Shown: positions 26,220 through 35,310 of the stretch, piece by piece
How the letters are laid out: the number at the start of each line of letters is the position of its first letter
Numbering within the stretch: position 1 is the first letter of the stretch
From: JACPYF01 sp947085845
GTDB taxonomy: Bacteria; Patescibacteriota; Saccharimonadia; Saccharimonadales; Saccharimonadaceae
NCBI GenBank assembly: GCA_947085845.1
Contig: CAMTXO010000001.1
Location: 62,001 to 126,000, forward strand
DNA: 64,000 bases
Direction of reading: 5' to 3'
The notes under the pieces: generated by a model
What the model saw: only the letters and a program-made list of their open reading frames with translations
Databases searched by the model: none
What the model was told of the DNA's origin: nothing
Program-made: the position numbers and the translations under genes

Positions 26220-26570
26220 TCAAGTTGTCCTAGTCTACTTCGCAGAAAAAAGCGAACGGACAGGGAAGAACAGGCTAGTCACTCGTTAAGAGTGCGCCAT
26301 TCTGCTTGACTATCGTCGCGTCCACCCGCCGCGCGCACTACGCACGCGAGGTGGCAAAGCTGCAGTAATCGAGAACCATGCACAGGGGGTGTGCATATCT
26401 CGTGTGGGAGGATACGGTGGAGTGTGCATGCTCGAGTGAGCAAGCACGACGACGAAACCTTATCAATACTGCAGTAATGGCCGTTCAGCTTTCGCTACGA
26501 ACAATGTAAATTTTCATAACTTGAAGATATTACGATGTTCGCAAGCGAGGCTGAACGGCCTCTTTTTTTA
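26220..26570 (+). ncRNA. Structured non-coding RNA candidate A
   Basis: About 350 nt without a plausible gene but dense in helices: TGTCC/GGACA with TTCGC/GCGAA near the start; CCACC (26322-26326) with GGTGG (26350-26354); CGAGA-ATGCACA with TGTGCAT-TCTCG (26370-26402); TGCTC/TGAGCA; and a final stem GGCCGTTCAGC (26479-26489) with GCTGAACGGCC (26550-26560) extended by TCGCT/AGCGA, ending in TTTTTTT. The decamer CTGCAGTAAT occurs twice (26360 and 26469), each time just before a helix. No core sequence of RNase P RNA, tmRNA, SRP RNA or a group I/II intron was found. Orientation is taken from the terminal T-tract. Confidence 0.6.
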
Positions 26571-26590
26571 ATAATAACCAATGTAAAAGA

Positions 26591-26596
26591 TATAAT
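26591..26596 (+). promoter_or_regulatory. -10 box of dus, leaderless type
   Basis: TATAAT, 8 nt before the ATG at 26605; no Shine-Dalgarno. Confidence 0.65.
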
Positions 26597-26604
26597 AGAT
26601 TCAT

Positions 26605-27552
26605 ATGACACACTTTTGGAATACAGTAGAAAGGCCTTTTTATATACTTGCCCCAATGGAGGCGGTGACTGATGTTGTATTTCGTCAAGTCATTGCCAGC
26701 GCAGCAAAACCAGATATATATTTTACAGAGTTCACTAACGCAACTGGCTGGGTCAATGCTGGTGAAAGGGCTGTCGGTGGCAGATTGGACAAAGAAGACA
26801 AAGAAAGCCCAATCGTTGCACAACTATGGGGTTCGGTTCCTGAAGATATAGAAAAACTTGCAAAACATTGCGCTGACCTAGGCTACCACGGGATAGATAT
26901 CAATATGGGTTGTCCTGATAAATCAGCCATAAAGTCGGGCGGAGGGGCAGCTCTTATCCAAAATGGTGAGCTCGCGAAAGCCCTAATACAAGCAGCAAAG
27001 CACTCAGGCCTTCCTGTAAGCGTAAAAACCAGACTAGGTTTTTCGAGAGTAGAAGAGTATAAAAAATGGTTACATTTTCTTCTCTCGCAAGATATCGTCG
27101 CCCTGACAATTCACCTCCGAACAAAAAGTGAAATGAGTAAAGTACCAGCACATTTTGAAATTCTAGCTGAAATCGTTGCACTGCGTGACGAAGTAGCTCC
27201 TGATACTTTAATCATAGCTAATGGTGATATCAATGATAGGGAGCATGGTAGGGAGGTTATAGATACCTACGGCGTAGATGGGATAATGATAGGGAGAGGC
27301 GTATTTCATAATCCATTTGGGTTCGAACCTGAACCCCGCAAACATACACGAGACGAATTGTTAGATTTGTTGCATTTGCATTTAGACTTGTATGAAAAAC
27401 GTGGTGAAAAGAAACGAAAATACGAAACCTTGAAACGCTTCTACAAAATATATATTCGTGATTTTGACGGAGCAAGTGAACTTCGTCACCAACTCATGCA
27501 AACAAAAGATGTTACTGAGGTTCGGAAAATACTCTCGACTCAGGGTCTATAA
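26605..27552 (+). CDS. dus: tRNA-dihydrouridine synthase
   Basis: FMN enzyme reducing uridines in the tRNA D-loop. The 315 residues show the TIM-barrel signatures APMEAVTDVVFR (start), DINMGCPDKSAIKSGGGAAL with the catalytic Cys, SVKTRLGF, IIANGDI and GIMIGRGVFHNP (phosphate-binding end of the barrel), then a helical C-terminal domain. The last 41 bp overlap the convergent minus-strand gene. Confidence 0.94.
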   Translation: MTHFWNTVERPFYILAPMEAVTDVVFRQVIASAAKPDIYFTEFTNATGWVNAGERAVGGRLDKEDKESPIVAQLWGSVPEDIEKLAKHCADLGYHGIDINMGCPDKSAIKSGGGAALIQNGELAKALIQAAKHSGLPVSVKTRLGFSRVEEYKKWLHFLLSQDIVALTIHLRTKSEMSKVPAHFEILAEIVALRDEVAPDTLIIANGDINDREHGREVIDTYGVDGIMIGRGVFHNPFGFEPEPRKHTRDELLDLLHLHLDLYEKRGEKKRKYETLKRFYKIYIRDFDGASELRHQLMQTKDVTEVRKILSTQGL

Positions 27553-27868
27553 TCTCTAAAATTCTAACTTTTGTGTGGTCATTAATAACAATCTCTGCGT
27601 CGTCCAATGTTTGACGATATATTTTTTTACCAACTTCAGATTCTGTGTCTATTAGCATTTCTGCACCGTCAGATGTAGATTCGCTCTTGTCTTCAACCAA
27701 TTTCACACGCTTTGTTTGCGGATGATTGCCTAGAAATTCTAGGACCACAATACTGTTATATTGCACAAGTTGCAGGGATTCAACTTCCGCCGTATGCTGC
27801 TCAAGATCACGAAAAGCCTCTGTGACTTTATCTATATTTGGTGCTGAGCGCGGTAGCTGTGGTTCCAT
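27512..27868 (-). CDS. GreA/GreB C-terminal-domain-like protein
   Basis: 118 residues. After a helical N-terminus (about 1-38) the sequence fits the GreA/GreB/Rnk C-terminal beta domain: VLEFLGNHPQTKRVKLVE, then the MLIDTESEVGKKIYRQ segment at the usual ISxxSPLGxALxG position and a final KVRILEI strand. The long N-terminal coiled coil that GreA inserts into RNA polymerase is missing. Start moved to ATG 27868, which has GCAGGAGG upstream. It follows atpC by 42 nt. Confidence 0.65.
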   Translation of the reverse strand: MEPQLPRSAPNIDKVTEAFRDLEQHTAEVESLQLVQYNSIVVLEFLGNHPQTKRVKLVEDKSESTSDGAEMLIDTESEVGKKIYRQTLDDAEIVINDHTKVRILEIIDPESRVFSEPQ

Positions 27869-27910
27869 TGGATCCTCCTGCTTACACTGCAAGTATATCA
27901 GAAAACTACA

Positions 27911-28333
27911 CTATCGGCGACGATGGCGACGCAAACCAGCAACTTTTAGCCGTACTGCATGTCGATCAACTAGCTGTCCAGCTTCTTCTAACTCAATTTG
28001 ATTCTTAGCGCCAGCTTTAAGCTTAACAGCGCGTTCTAATGCAGCTTTGCTTTCAGATTCGATGATATCATCACCGTGGTCAGCCTCGTCTACTAATACT
28101 TTAATACCATCGGGTTCGATTTCGACAACACCACCACTAGTAGCAAAGTAATCCATCTGTTTATCCGAATCATTTTTTTTATAACGAACAGCAATAATAC
28201 CTGGCTGCGCCAGAGTAATCAAGGCTTCGTGGCCTTGGTATACAGATATTTCACCAGCTTTCGTTGGCAAAGTAACCCCGTATACATCTGTATCGAGCTT
28301 TGAACCAAGTAGTGTCACGAGTCGCAGTTTCAT
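27911..28333 (-). CDS. atpC: ATP synthase epsilon subunit
   Basis: 140 residues with the N-terminal beta-sandwich of F-type epsilon (LVTLLGSKLDTDVYGVTLPTKAGEISVYQGHEALIT) and a helical C-terminus, finishing in an arginine-rich tail (GLRRHRRR). It is cut off from atpD by an unrelated membrane gene and two hairpins, and has its own extended -10 (TGT-TATACT, 28341-28346) only 7 nt from the ATG, so it is transcribed separately and probably leaderless. Confidence 0.9.
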   Translation of the reverse strand: MKLRLVTLLGSKLDTDVYGVTLPTKAGEISVYQGHEALITLAQPGIIAVRYKKNDSDKQMDYFATSGGVVEIEPDGIKVLVDEADHGDDIIESESKAALERAVKLKAGAKNQIELEEAGQLVDRHAVRLKVAGLRRHRRR

Positions 28334-28447
28334 ATCTGTTAGTATAACAAAAAATACGAAAAATCACTATGACTACTACAAGCGATATTGTCTTGCTTTT
28401 CATCCTTTTGGAATCATCAGCACACGTACACACGTATGTAAACAAGT

Positions 28448-28512
28448 GGATTTGGAGCTTTCATAAAGCTCAACAAATCCGATCCAGCGAGAAGCTTCCT
28501 TGCTTCTCGCTG
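28448..28512 (-). terminator. Tandem hairpins between atpC and the 28530 gene
   Basis: Two adjacent stems: GGATTTG-GAGCTTT / AAAGCTC-CAAATCC (28448-28480) and CAGCGAGAAGC / GCTTCTCGCTG (28485-28512). They lie downstream of the minus-strand membrane gene; no T-tract follows. Confidence 0.65.
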
Positions 28513-28529
28513 ACCTCAACCCAGAGGTT

Positions 28530-29366
28530 TTAGACTGTCTCTTTGCTCAGACTGACTTCTGTCGAATCCTCAAAGCGAATAAACGGGCAGATTCTGCTGC
28601 CGCGTTTTTTGGTTGCAATGTATGTCGCACCTAGTTTCGCAGTTTCGGACACGCTAGCGAACTTTTCACCAAGCATCGGCTTGCCAGCACGACGCCTTCC
28701 TTTCGCTTCGTCGAGCAAGAGAAAGACACAGCCAAGTACAACCAGCCCGACCAAAAAACCAACAACGAACAAGACCAACGACAAGAATGTCTTGAAGTCG
28801 AGAATCGCCACTGTTGTTAGTACTGCTATGACAGTCACCGTGAGAAGCACAATGACTGGTGATGTACCAGCCAACCAATGTCGCGGTCTTGTCCACCAGT
28901 CCTTAAAGGCTGCAATAGCCTTTTCGTACCTTTCGACCACGAACACAATCGGAACGACAATCAGCATTGGGATAACCCACAGCGGAAATGTGATGCATGC
29001 AATTGTGACGCGTGCCCAGTGAGGGCCTTCGTCAACAACGAACAGCACCCCAGACACCAGTGCAACAAGCGCAATGAATCCAGCCAGAATCAGCAATACT
29101 CTCACCGCATCTTCTGGCCAGAGCACGCACAATGTGATCACTGTGCCGCCGACAAGCAAAGTCGACACAATTGTCCACGGAGGGACAATCTTGAAGACCC
29201 GTCCTCGAAAGAACCATGCGAGTGGTGCCCAAAAGAGCAACACCCGTACGTAATGACACAGAGTTTCCGACGACGACTCGCGTCCCGTCAGAGTGAGCCA
29301 GTGGTGGTACCACCTGCTGTGCCATGTTGTGGCACCGATGTTGAGATTGTGAGCAAAATCACTCAA
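28530..29366 (-). CDS. Polytopic membrane protein inserted in the atp cluster
   Basis: 278 residues with about six hydrophobic helices in three pairs separated by charged linkers (FVVERYEKAIAAFKDWWTRPRH, LLLDEAKGRRRAGK), and a soluble C-terminus ending SRICPFIRFED. TTG start supported by AGGAGGAG at proper spacing. No family recognised. Codons favour G/C endings unlike atpD or atpC. A full promoter and tandem 3' hairpins make it a self-contained cassette between atpD and atpC. Confidence 0.7.
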   Translation of the reverse strand: MSDFAHNLNIGATTWHSRWYHHWLTLTGRESSSETLCHYVRVLLFWAPLAWFFRGRVFKIVPPWTIVSTLLVGGTVITLCVLWPEDAVRVLLILAGFIALVALVSGVLFVVDEGPHWARVTIACITFPLWVIPMLIVVPIVFVVERYEKAIAAFKDWWTRPRHWLAGTSPVIVLLTVTVIAVLTTVAILDFKTFLSLVLFVVGFLVGLVVLGCVFLLLDEAKGRRRAGKPMLGEKFASVSETAKLGATYIATKKRGSRICPFIRFEDSTEVSLSKETV

Positions 29367-29436
29367 AGTCTCCTCCTGTTTTGAAAGGTTGAAGTAAAAA
29401 CTACCTAATCTTCACGTAGGAAGATTACTGTATATT

Positions 29437-29465
29437 ATTATACAAGTTTATAGATGTATAGTCAA
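29437..29465 (-). promoter_or_regulatory. Consensus promoter of the 28530 membrane gene
   Basis: On the minus strand TTGACT (29460-29465), 17-nt spacer, TATAAT (29437-29442), starting just past the atpD stop. The leader holds an 8-bp hairpin TAATCTTC/GAAGATTA at 29406-29427. Confidence 0.85.
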
Positions 29466-29467
29466 TG

Positions 29468-30853
29468 CTATTTTGATTTTACTGAACTAATATCAGACTT
29501 CATGTAGAAGGCACTTTCGGGTTTGCTGTCGTGTTTACCTTCGAGGATTTCCTTGAATCCTTTGACGGTGTCTTCTAGTTTGACATATTCACCTGGCACA
29601 CCGGTAAATTGTTCGGCAACAAAGAATGGCTGCGATAAGAAACGTTGGATACGACGTGCGCGACCAACAGTTTGCTTCTGTGCGTCTGATAGTTCTTCCA
29701 TACCTAGGATCGCAATAATATCTTGCAAATCTTTGTATTCTTGCAAGACTCGTTGCACTTCACGGGCAACTTCGTAATGCTCCTGACCAACAATATCTGC
29801 GTCTAAAATTGTAGAGTTTGAATCTAGCGGGTCAACCGCCGGGTAAATACCAATTTCGGTTAGCGCACGGTTCAATGTAATGGTCGAGTCAAGGTGGGCA
29901 AAAGTAGTGGCAGGCGCAGGGTCAGTAAGATCATCTGCGGGAACATAGACGGCCTGAACAGAAGTAACAGAACCTTTACGAGTTGATGTGATACGTTCTT
30001 GTAATGAACCCATTTCTTGTTGCAAGTTTGGTTGGTAACCAACGGCACTAGGCAAACGACCTAATAGGGCAGATACTTCGGCACCAGCCTGGGTAAATCG
30101 GAAAATGTTATCTATAAACATCAAGACATCTTTACCTTCGTCACGAAAAGCTTCAGCCATAGTTAGCCCAGCAAGTGCTACACGTAGGCGTGCTCCTGGT
30201 GGTTCATTCATCTGACCAAAGACTAGGCTGGTTTTGTCTAACACGCCAGCATCTTTCATCTCGTGATACAAATCGTTACCTTCACGTGTACGTTCACCGA
30301 CACCAGCGAAAACAGAGTTACCGCTGTGGAATTTCGCGATGTTGTTGATGAGTTCCTGGATGATAACAGTCTTACCAACACCAGCACCACCAAACAAACC
30401 GACTTTTCCGCCCTTTGCGATTGGTGCAATCAGGTCAATTACCTTGATACCAGTTTCTAGAACTTCTGTTTTACCAGATTGTTCAGATAGTGGGGGAGCG
30501 CTACGGTGAATTGGTGCAGTTTTGCCTTTAACAGCTGGCTTGTCGTCGATTGGATTACCCACAACGTCAAACATACGTCCCTGAGTAGCAGCACCAACAG
30601 GCACACTGATCGGTGCGCCAGTCGCTACAGCTTCGGCACCACGTTGCAAACCGTCAGTTGTTGCGAGAGCAATTGCACGAACAGTTGTATCGCTAAGGTG
30701 CTGTGCAACTTCTAGCACTAGTGTTCGTTTGTTGTAGTCGATATGAACTGCATCTAAAATAGCCGGTAAATGTCCCTTTGGAAATTCCACGTCAACCACC
30801 ACACCCACAACCTGGATGACTTTACCTGTTTTTTGTTTCGTTGCTGTACTCAT
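29468..30853 (-). CDS. atpD: ATP synthase beta subunit
   Basis: Catalytic subunit of F1. 461 residues; Walker A FGGAGVGKT, GERTREGNDLYHEM, LMFIDNIFRFTQAGAEVSALLGR, and the P/DP switch region YVPADDLTDPAP. Follows atpG by 12 nt with a Shine-Dalgarno (AAGGAGA) and is the last gene of the atpE-F-H-A-G-D run. Confidence 0.98.
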   Translation of the reverse strand: MSTATKQKTGKVIQVVGVVVDVEFPKGHLPAILDAVHIDYNKRTLVLEVAQHLSDTTVRAIALATTDGLQRGAEAVATGAPISVPVGAATQGRMFDVVGNPIDDKPAVKGKTAPIHRSAPPLSEQSGKTEVLETGIKVIDLIAPIAKGGKVGLFGGAGVGKTVIIQELINNIAKFHSGNSVFAGVGERTREGNDLYHEMKDAGVLDKTSLVFGQMNEPPGARLRVALAGLTMAEAFRDEGKDVLMFIDNIFRFTQAGAEVSALLGRLPSAVGYQPNLQQEMGSLQERITSTRKGSVTSVQAVYVPADDLTDPAPATTFAHLDSTITLNRALTEIGIYPAVDPLDSNSTILDADIVGQEHYEVAREVQRVLQEYKDLQDIIAILGMEELSDAQKQTVGRARRIQRFLSQPFFVAEQFTGVPGEYVKLEDTVKGFKEILEGKHDSKPESAFYMKSDISSVKSK

Positions 30854-30865
30854 TAAATATTCTCC

Positions 30866-31735
30866 TTAAACTTTCATCGCTTCTACACCACCAGATATCT
30901 CGGCTAATTCCTGAGTAATATCTGCTTGACGCAGTTTATTCATTTCTAATGTCAAATCATCGATAAGATCCGTCGCATTATCGGTGGCGTTTTTCATAGC
31001 CAACATACGCATGCTGTGTTCACTGGCAACAGAGTCCAGAATCGCCTGAAACAGCTGTGCCTCGATCAAGCGTATTGTTGCCGCTTCTAGAACTTCAGGC
31101 GCGCTTGGCTCGAAACTGGCCTGAGATAAATGCTCACTAATTTCAGTTTTCGTAAATCCAGCTGGCAGCAAAGGCAAGGTAGTGACTTGCTGTGACAGAC
31201 TGTTGATGTATTTTGTATAGATTATTTCGACTGCATCGACTTTTTTAGTGGCGAATTGTTCGACAATCGTATTCACAATTGCCTTTAGTGCTGGACCAGT
31301 CGGCTCTTCGATCAGCTCGTTATAAACACCTATAACATGGTCATTTTTTAAACGTGTCGCTAGCTGGGCGCCTTTTTTGCCGATGGCAATTGCGCTGGTG
31401 GTAATCTTGGCGCTGTCATCTTCTTTTAGTCGGTTGATGTATTGTTTCAATACATTGCTGTTGTAAGCCCCGGCCAAGCCACGGTTACTGGTTATAACTA
31501 TGACTATACGGTTTTTTACTGTCCGCTCAGCATACAGTGGATGAGCCTTCGTTTCACCATCGCGAGATAGGCGGGTCAGTAGCTCTGACGCAGACTGTGC
31601 ATACGGGCCAGTGGCGCTAGCAGAATCTTGGGCGCGGCGCATTTTACTAGCCGCAACTAATTGCATGGCTTTAGTAATTTGCTTGGTACTTTTGACCGAG
31701 CGTATTCGTCCTTTTAGTTGGCGGGTTGATGCCAT
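30866..31735 (-). CDS. atpG: ATP synthase gamma subunit
   Basis: Central rotor shaft of F1. 289 residues; conserved N-terminal coiled-coil helix (RIRSVKSTKQITKAMQLVAASK), the Rossmann-like middle (VITSNRGLAGAYN) and the C-terminal helix (SEHSMRMLAMKNATDNA). Six bases separate it from atpA. Confidence 0.96.
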   Translation of the reverse strand: MASTRQLKGRIRSVKSTKQITKAMQLVAASKMRRAQDSASATGPYAQSASELLTRLSRDGETKAHPLYAERTVKNRIVIVITSNRGLAGAYNSNVLKQYINRLKEDDSAKITTSAIAIGKKGAQLATRLKNDHVIGVYNELIEEPTGPALKAIVNTIVEQFATKKVDAVEIIYTKYINSLSQQVTTLPLLPAGFTKTEISEHLSQASFEPSAPEVLEAATIRLIEAQLFQAILDSVASEHSMRMLAMKNATDNATDLIDDLTLEMNKLRQADITQELAEISGGVEAMKV

Positions 31736-31741
31736 GGCTTG

Positions 31742-33271
31742 CTATTCCTTGAACCCTTTCGCAACTTTTTCAGCAGTCTTTTTGATAGTTGTCAGTTGCT
31801 TTTCAGTTGGCTTGTCGCCTTTATTGAGTTCACGCATTAGGTCTTTGTGATGAGTCCATAGATCGCTCAGTAGTGCTTCTTGGGCTTCTTTAACTTTACT
31901 TACAGCAACAGTTGCAAATGCGCCGCTGTCGATAGCTGTGATGCTGGAAACTTGCTCCCAAACACTCATCGGCTGATATTGATGCTGTTTCAACATCTCA
32001 GTCAGACGTTGACCAACATCAATTTGCTTTTTGGTTTCGTCGTCTAGGTCTGAACCAAACTGTACGAAACTGGCAAGTTCACGGAATTGTGACAGACCAA
32101 GCTTGAGGCTACCACTGACACTCTTCATAGCTTTTGTCTGAGCAGCGCTACCAACACGCGATACTGATAAACCAGCCGAGATAGCTGGGCGAATACCTTG
32201 ATAGAACAGATCAGTTTCAAAGAAAATCTGACCATCGGTAATAGAGATCACGTTAGTCGGAATGTAGGCAGAAATATCACCAGCCTGAGTCTCGATGATA
32301 GGCAGGGCAGTCAAGCTACCGGCACCTAATTTGTCAGATAATTTTGCTGAACGCTCTAGTAGGCGAGAGTGGAGATAAAACACATCACCTGGGTAGGCTT
32401 CACGTCCAGGCGGGCGTCGAAGTAGTAGTGACATTTGTCGATAAGCCACCGCGTGTTTTGTCAGGTCATCATAAACCATCAGCGCGTGCTGTTTGTTGTC
32501 TCGGAAATATTCACCCATAGCAGTTCCAGAATATGGTGCAAGGTAGAGAAGTGATGCTGGATCACTCGGACCTGTTGCAACTACAATAGTCTGCTCCATG
32601 ACGCCTTCTTCTTTTAGACGTTCAACTAGTTGACTGACTTTACTAAGTTTTTGGCCAATCGCAACATACACGTTAACTACACCAGTTTTTTGCTTTGCCT
32701 GGTTGACCATAGTGTCGACTGCAACGGCGGTTTTACCAGTTTGACGGTCTCCAATGATAAGCTCACGCTGACCACGACCGATAGGGAACATAGCATCAAT
32801 TGACATAATGCCGGTCATTAATGGTTCATGGACTGATTTACGCGCCATAACCCCTGGCGCAGCATTCTCGACTGGACCAGTCAGTTTTGTTTTGATAGCG
32901 CCCAAGCCGTCCAGTGGACGACCTAATGGGTCAACTACGCGTCCTAATAGTTCTGGACCGACAGGAACTTCGAGTGCTTTACCTGTTAGGCGTACTTTTG
33001 CACCAGCTTTGACTTCAGAATCTTCACCAAGCAGCACCGCACCGATTTCGTCTTCGTTGAGGTTCAGGGCAAAGGCCTCGACTTCACTCTTGTCGGTCTC
33101 GATAGCCAAGATCTCACTGTAACCAGCACTAGACAAACCGTAAATCCAGGCGACACCGTCACCAACACGAGTAACAATACCAGTGTCTTGTAATGAACCG
33201 TCTACCTGTAAATCAGCGATTGCTGCTCGTAGGTCTCTCGAAAGTTCGTTTACTGAAATTGTATCTGCCAT
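31742..33271 (-). CDS. atpA: ATP synthase alpha subunit
   Basis: Non-catalytic nucleotide-binding F1 subunit. 509 residues; Walker A GDRQTGKT, VVATGPSDPASLLYLAPYSG, LLLRRPPGREAYPGDVFYLHSRLLERSAK, and the GLSVSRVGSAAQ arginine-finger region. Shine-Dalgarno AAAGGAGA before the ATG. Ten bases separate it from atpH. Confidence 0.98.
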   Translation of the reverse strand: MADTISVNELSRDLRAAIADLQVDGSLQDTGIVTRVGDGVAWIYGLSSAGYSEILAIETDKSEVEAFALNLNEDEIGAVLLGEDSEVKAGAKVRLTGKALEVPVGPELLGRVVDPLGRPLDGLGAIKTKLTGPVENAAPGVMARKSVHEPLMTGIMSIDAMFPIGRGQRELIIGDRQTGKTAVAVDTMVNQAKQKTGVVNVYVAIGQKLSKVSQLVERLKEEGVMEQTIVVATGPSDPASLLYLAPYSGTAMGEYFRDNKQHALMVYDDLTKHAVAYRQMSLLLRRPPGREAYPGDVFYLHSRLLERSAKLSDKLGAGSLTALPIIETQAGDISAYIPTNVISITDGQIFFETDLFYQGIRPAISAGLSVSRVGSAAQTKAMKSVSGSLKLGLSQFRELASFVQFGSDLDDETKKQIDVGQRLTEMLKQHQYQPMSVWEQVSSITAIDSGAFATVAVSKVKEAQEALLSDLWTHHKDLMRELNKGDKPTEKQLTTIKKTAEKVAKGFKE

Positions 33272-33281
33272 GGTATCTCCT

Positions 33282-33671
33282 TTAGTTTCCTAGTGCCTTT
33301 AGTTGTTTGATGCTGGTTTTGACCGAGCCGTCGTACTGTTTGCCAGCACTGTTGACGATAACGCCGCCTAATAATTCTGAATCAATTGTCTCGTTAATTT
33401 CTAGATCGTTACTTGTAATGCCTAGATTCTTCACAATCTGCTTTTTTAACTCTGAAGTTAGTTCATACATAGACTGTATATGTACTGCGCTGTGTCCGTG
33501 ATCTTGCTGTAAGAATAGTTCGATGTCTGCAAGCAATAGATCTATTTGACGGCTCGCTTTACTCTCATACAAATAAGCAGCTAAATACTTGGCTACTTTG
33601 CGGTTCTTTTCACCGCTAGCTATCTGCTTTGCGGCGTAACGAGCGACCTGTCGACGAGAGATACTGGTCAT
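33282..33671 (-). CDS. atpH: ATP synthase delta subunit, short form
   Basis: 129 residues against about 175-180 in most bacteria. The C-terminal part (NETIDSELLGGVIVNSAGKQYDGSVKTSIKQLK) matches the conserved GGxxixxgdxxxDgSvkxxLxxL region; the N-terminal helical domain that clamps alpha is reduced. Position between atpF and atpA (4-bp overlap with atpF) confirms identity. Shortening of the stator connector is the notable feature. Confidence 0.9.
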   Translation of the reverse strand: MTSISRRQVARYAAKQIASGEKNRKVAKYLAAYLYESKASRQIDLLLADIELFLQQDHGHSAVHIQSMYELTSELKKQIVKNLGITSNDLEINETIDSELLGGVIVNSAGKQYDGSVKTSIKQLKALGN

Positions 33672-34210
33672 ACTTCAATCTCCTCGACAGACTTCTTGAC
33701 TAACTTCTTGTCCTCAGCCGCTGTTATCTTTTCTTTGACGACTTTTTCTGTTGCTAGGGCAACTAGGTCAATTGTATCTTTGCGCAGAGCCTTGCGAGCA
33801 GCAGCAATGTCTTGTTGGACTTGCTCGTGAGCAAGGTCGAGTACTCGCTGGGCTTTGGTCTTGGCTTTTTCCTCAGCTGCCTCGATAGTAGACGAAGCTT
33901 CGTTTTTTGCAGTCGCCATGATATCGCTAGCCTGAGTCCTAGCCTCGACTAGCAACTTTTCGATCTCGGCTTGGCTCTTTTCAGCTTTTGTCTCAGCGTC
34001 TTTTGCAGCCTGCAGTCCTGCTTCGATAGTCTTTTGTCGTTCATCTAGCGCTTTCGTTAGCGGGGGATAGGCAAATTTCTTTAGCACCCAAAACATGATA
34101 AGAAATGCGATAGTCTGCAAAATCAGCAGTCGCCAGTCAATTCCTAACACACCGAAAAGATCAGCCTTTTCGGCTGTCTCTGCGGCTGCAAACATATGTA
34201 AACTATTCAT
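33668..34210 (-). CDS. atpF: ATP synthase subunit b
   Basis: Peripheral stalk. 180 residues: a single membrane helix (about 24-45, LLILQTIAFLIMFWVLKKFAY) followed by a long Ala/Glu/Lys-rich coiled coil and C-terminal helices that meet delta. Start at 34210; atpE lies 25 nt upstream. Confidence 0.94.
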   Translation of the reverse strand: MNSLHMFAAAETAEKADLFGVLGIDWRLLILQTIAFLIMFWVLKKFAYPPLTKALDERQKTIEAGLQAAKDAETKAEKSQAEIEKLLVEARTQASDIMATAKNEASSTIEAAEEKAKTKAQRVLDLAHEQVQQDIAAARKALRKDTIDLVALATEKVVKEKITAAEDKKLVKKSVEEIEV

Positions 34211-34235
34211 AAACTAAAAATAAACTTTACCTTTG

Positions 34236-34448
34236 TTAAATGAACTTCGCGATGATCGCAACGATAATGGCGATGATGGCCAATGCGTCAACGAATGAAA
34301 TACCTAAGATCATGAGTGATCGTATTTCGCTAATTTTTTCTGGGTTACGACCGACTGCTTGTACAGCTGATCCTGCAACGATACCGACACCAAGACCACA
34401 TAGTCCAGCAGCGATAGCATAGGTCAAGCCAAATGCTAATTCTTCCAT
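34236..34448 (-). CDS. atpE: ATP synthase subunit c
   Basis: 70-residue hairpin of the rotor ring: helix 1 with GLGVGIVAGSAVQAVGRNPE, polar loop, helix 2 with the ion-carrying Asp54 (ISFVDALAII). The Gln and Ser/Thr partners of sodium-type rings are absent around these positions, so proton coupling is expected. The upstream region carries a -10 TATACT and a Shine-Dalgarno, so atpE starts a new transcript. Confidence 0.95.
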   Translation of the reverse strand: MEELAFGLTYAIAAGLCGLGVGIVAGSAVQAVGRNPEKISEIRSLMILGISFVDALAIIAIIVAIIAKFI

Positions 34449-34540
34449 TTTCTTTTTCTCTCCTTATTTACTACCAACCCAGTATAGCGAATGCAGCGAA
34501 GGAAATAAAGGGGTTAGTAGATGAAAATTGTCTAATTTTG

Positions 34541-35308
34541 CTAAAATTCTTTTACTTCTCGGTTCCAGCTCTGCCACACGTACAAGGGCTCATCTAGCTC
34601 GAGTTGACTTCCTAGGCGAACGCGTGCGCCATCAGCAGTTATTCTATCACCTTGCGGGGTATGTGCGTGTCCAGTGACTATAGTTTTGTGCGAGCCTTTA
34701 AATGCCTCTTCTTGATGAGCAAGAGGTAGGCTAACTATTTGAGGCGGTTCATCATATTCTTGTTCACCGACGTTTTCGAGCAAATCTTTCCTAGAATAAA
34801 ATAATTCTTGTTTTTGCTTTAGCCAGCCCGTATCAGTTATACCAGCATGAATTACTATGAAATCACTACCTTCAAAATACATTGCAGCTCGCGCGAGCAT
34901 TTGCAGATGGCCTTTTTCCAACATAGCCTCATGCAAACCTGCGACTTTTTCGCTATGTTTTACGTTATGTGTTGCCACGCCATACGAACCTGCTATCGCA
35001 TCGAGAACACCCTTCCGCTCGCTAAATACCCGAGCTGTCGTCTGGATTACTCGACGCATTTCAGGATCTTTATGCAATAAACCTGCGAGAAGGTACAACT
35101 CCCAGTTACCAAGTGTTATGTCTGCATCAATATTTTGGGCAATATCAAGTGTTCGAGCAGTACTAGCTCCCGCACCTATGACGTCTCCATTCAAAAGATA
35201 CCTGTCTGGTTTGTCACCATAATGTCTCACCGCTTTTTCAAGCGGCTCATCGTAACCGTGCAAATCACTTATTACAACTAGATTTTCGTTACCAAGTTTT
35301 TCAGCCAT
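34541..35308 (-). CDS. Calcineurin-like metallophosphoesterase
   Basis: 255 residues. Metal-binding motifs in order: ISDLHGYDEP, LLNGDVIGAG, the GNWELY variant of GN(H/D)E, VIHAGITD and VTGHAHTPQGD. Related enzymes hydrolyse protein phosphates, cyclic nucleotides or dinucleoside polyphosphates; the substrate is not clear here. Two bases after the 35311 gene, with which it shares a transcript placed between atpB and atpE. Confidence 0.85.
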   Translation of the reverse strand: MAEKLGNENLVVISDLHGYDEPLEKAVRHYGDKPDRYLLNGDVIGAGASTARTLDIAQNIDADITLGNWELYLLAGLLHKDPEMRRVIQTTARVFSERKGVLDAIAGSYGVATHNVKHSEKVAGLHEAMLEKGHLQMLARAAMYFEGSDFIVIHAGITDTGWLKQKQELFYSRKDLLENVGEQEYDEPPQIVSLPLAHQEEAFKGSHKTIVTGHAHTPQGDRITADGARVRLGSQLELDEPLYVWQSWNREVKEF

Positions 35309-35310
35309 GC

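Noticed and set aside
26220..26570. RNase P RNA
   Set aside because: Size and position fit, but the conserved GAGGAAAGTCC and ACAGAA...GGCTTA cores were not found on either strand.
28543..29384. Plus-strand open frames of 159 and 168 residues
   Set aside because: They are antisense shadows of the membrane gene; compositions are unnatural (runs of Arg/Ser/Cys) and no ribosome binding site fits.
34482..34530. Inverted repeat CTACCAACCC / GGGGTTAGTAG before atpE
   Set aside because: One mismatch, a 30-nt loop and no T-tract in either direction; it overlaps the atpE promoter. Too weak to call a terminator or operator.
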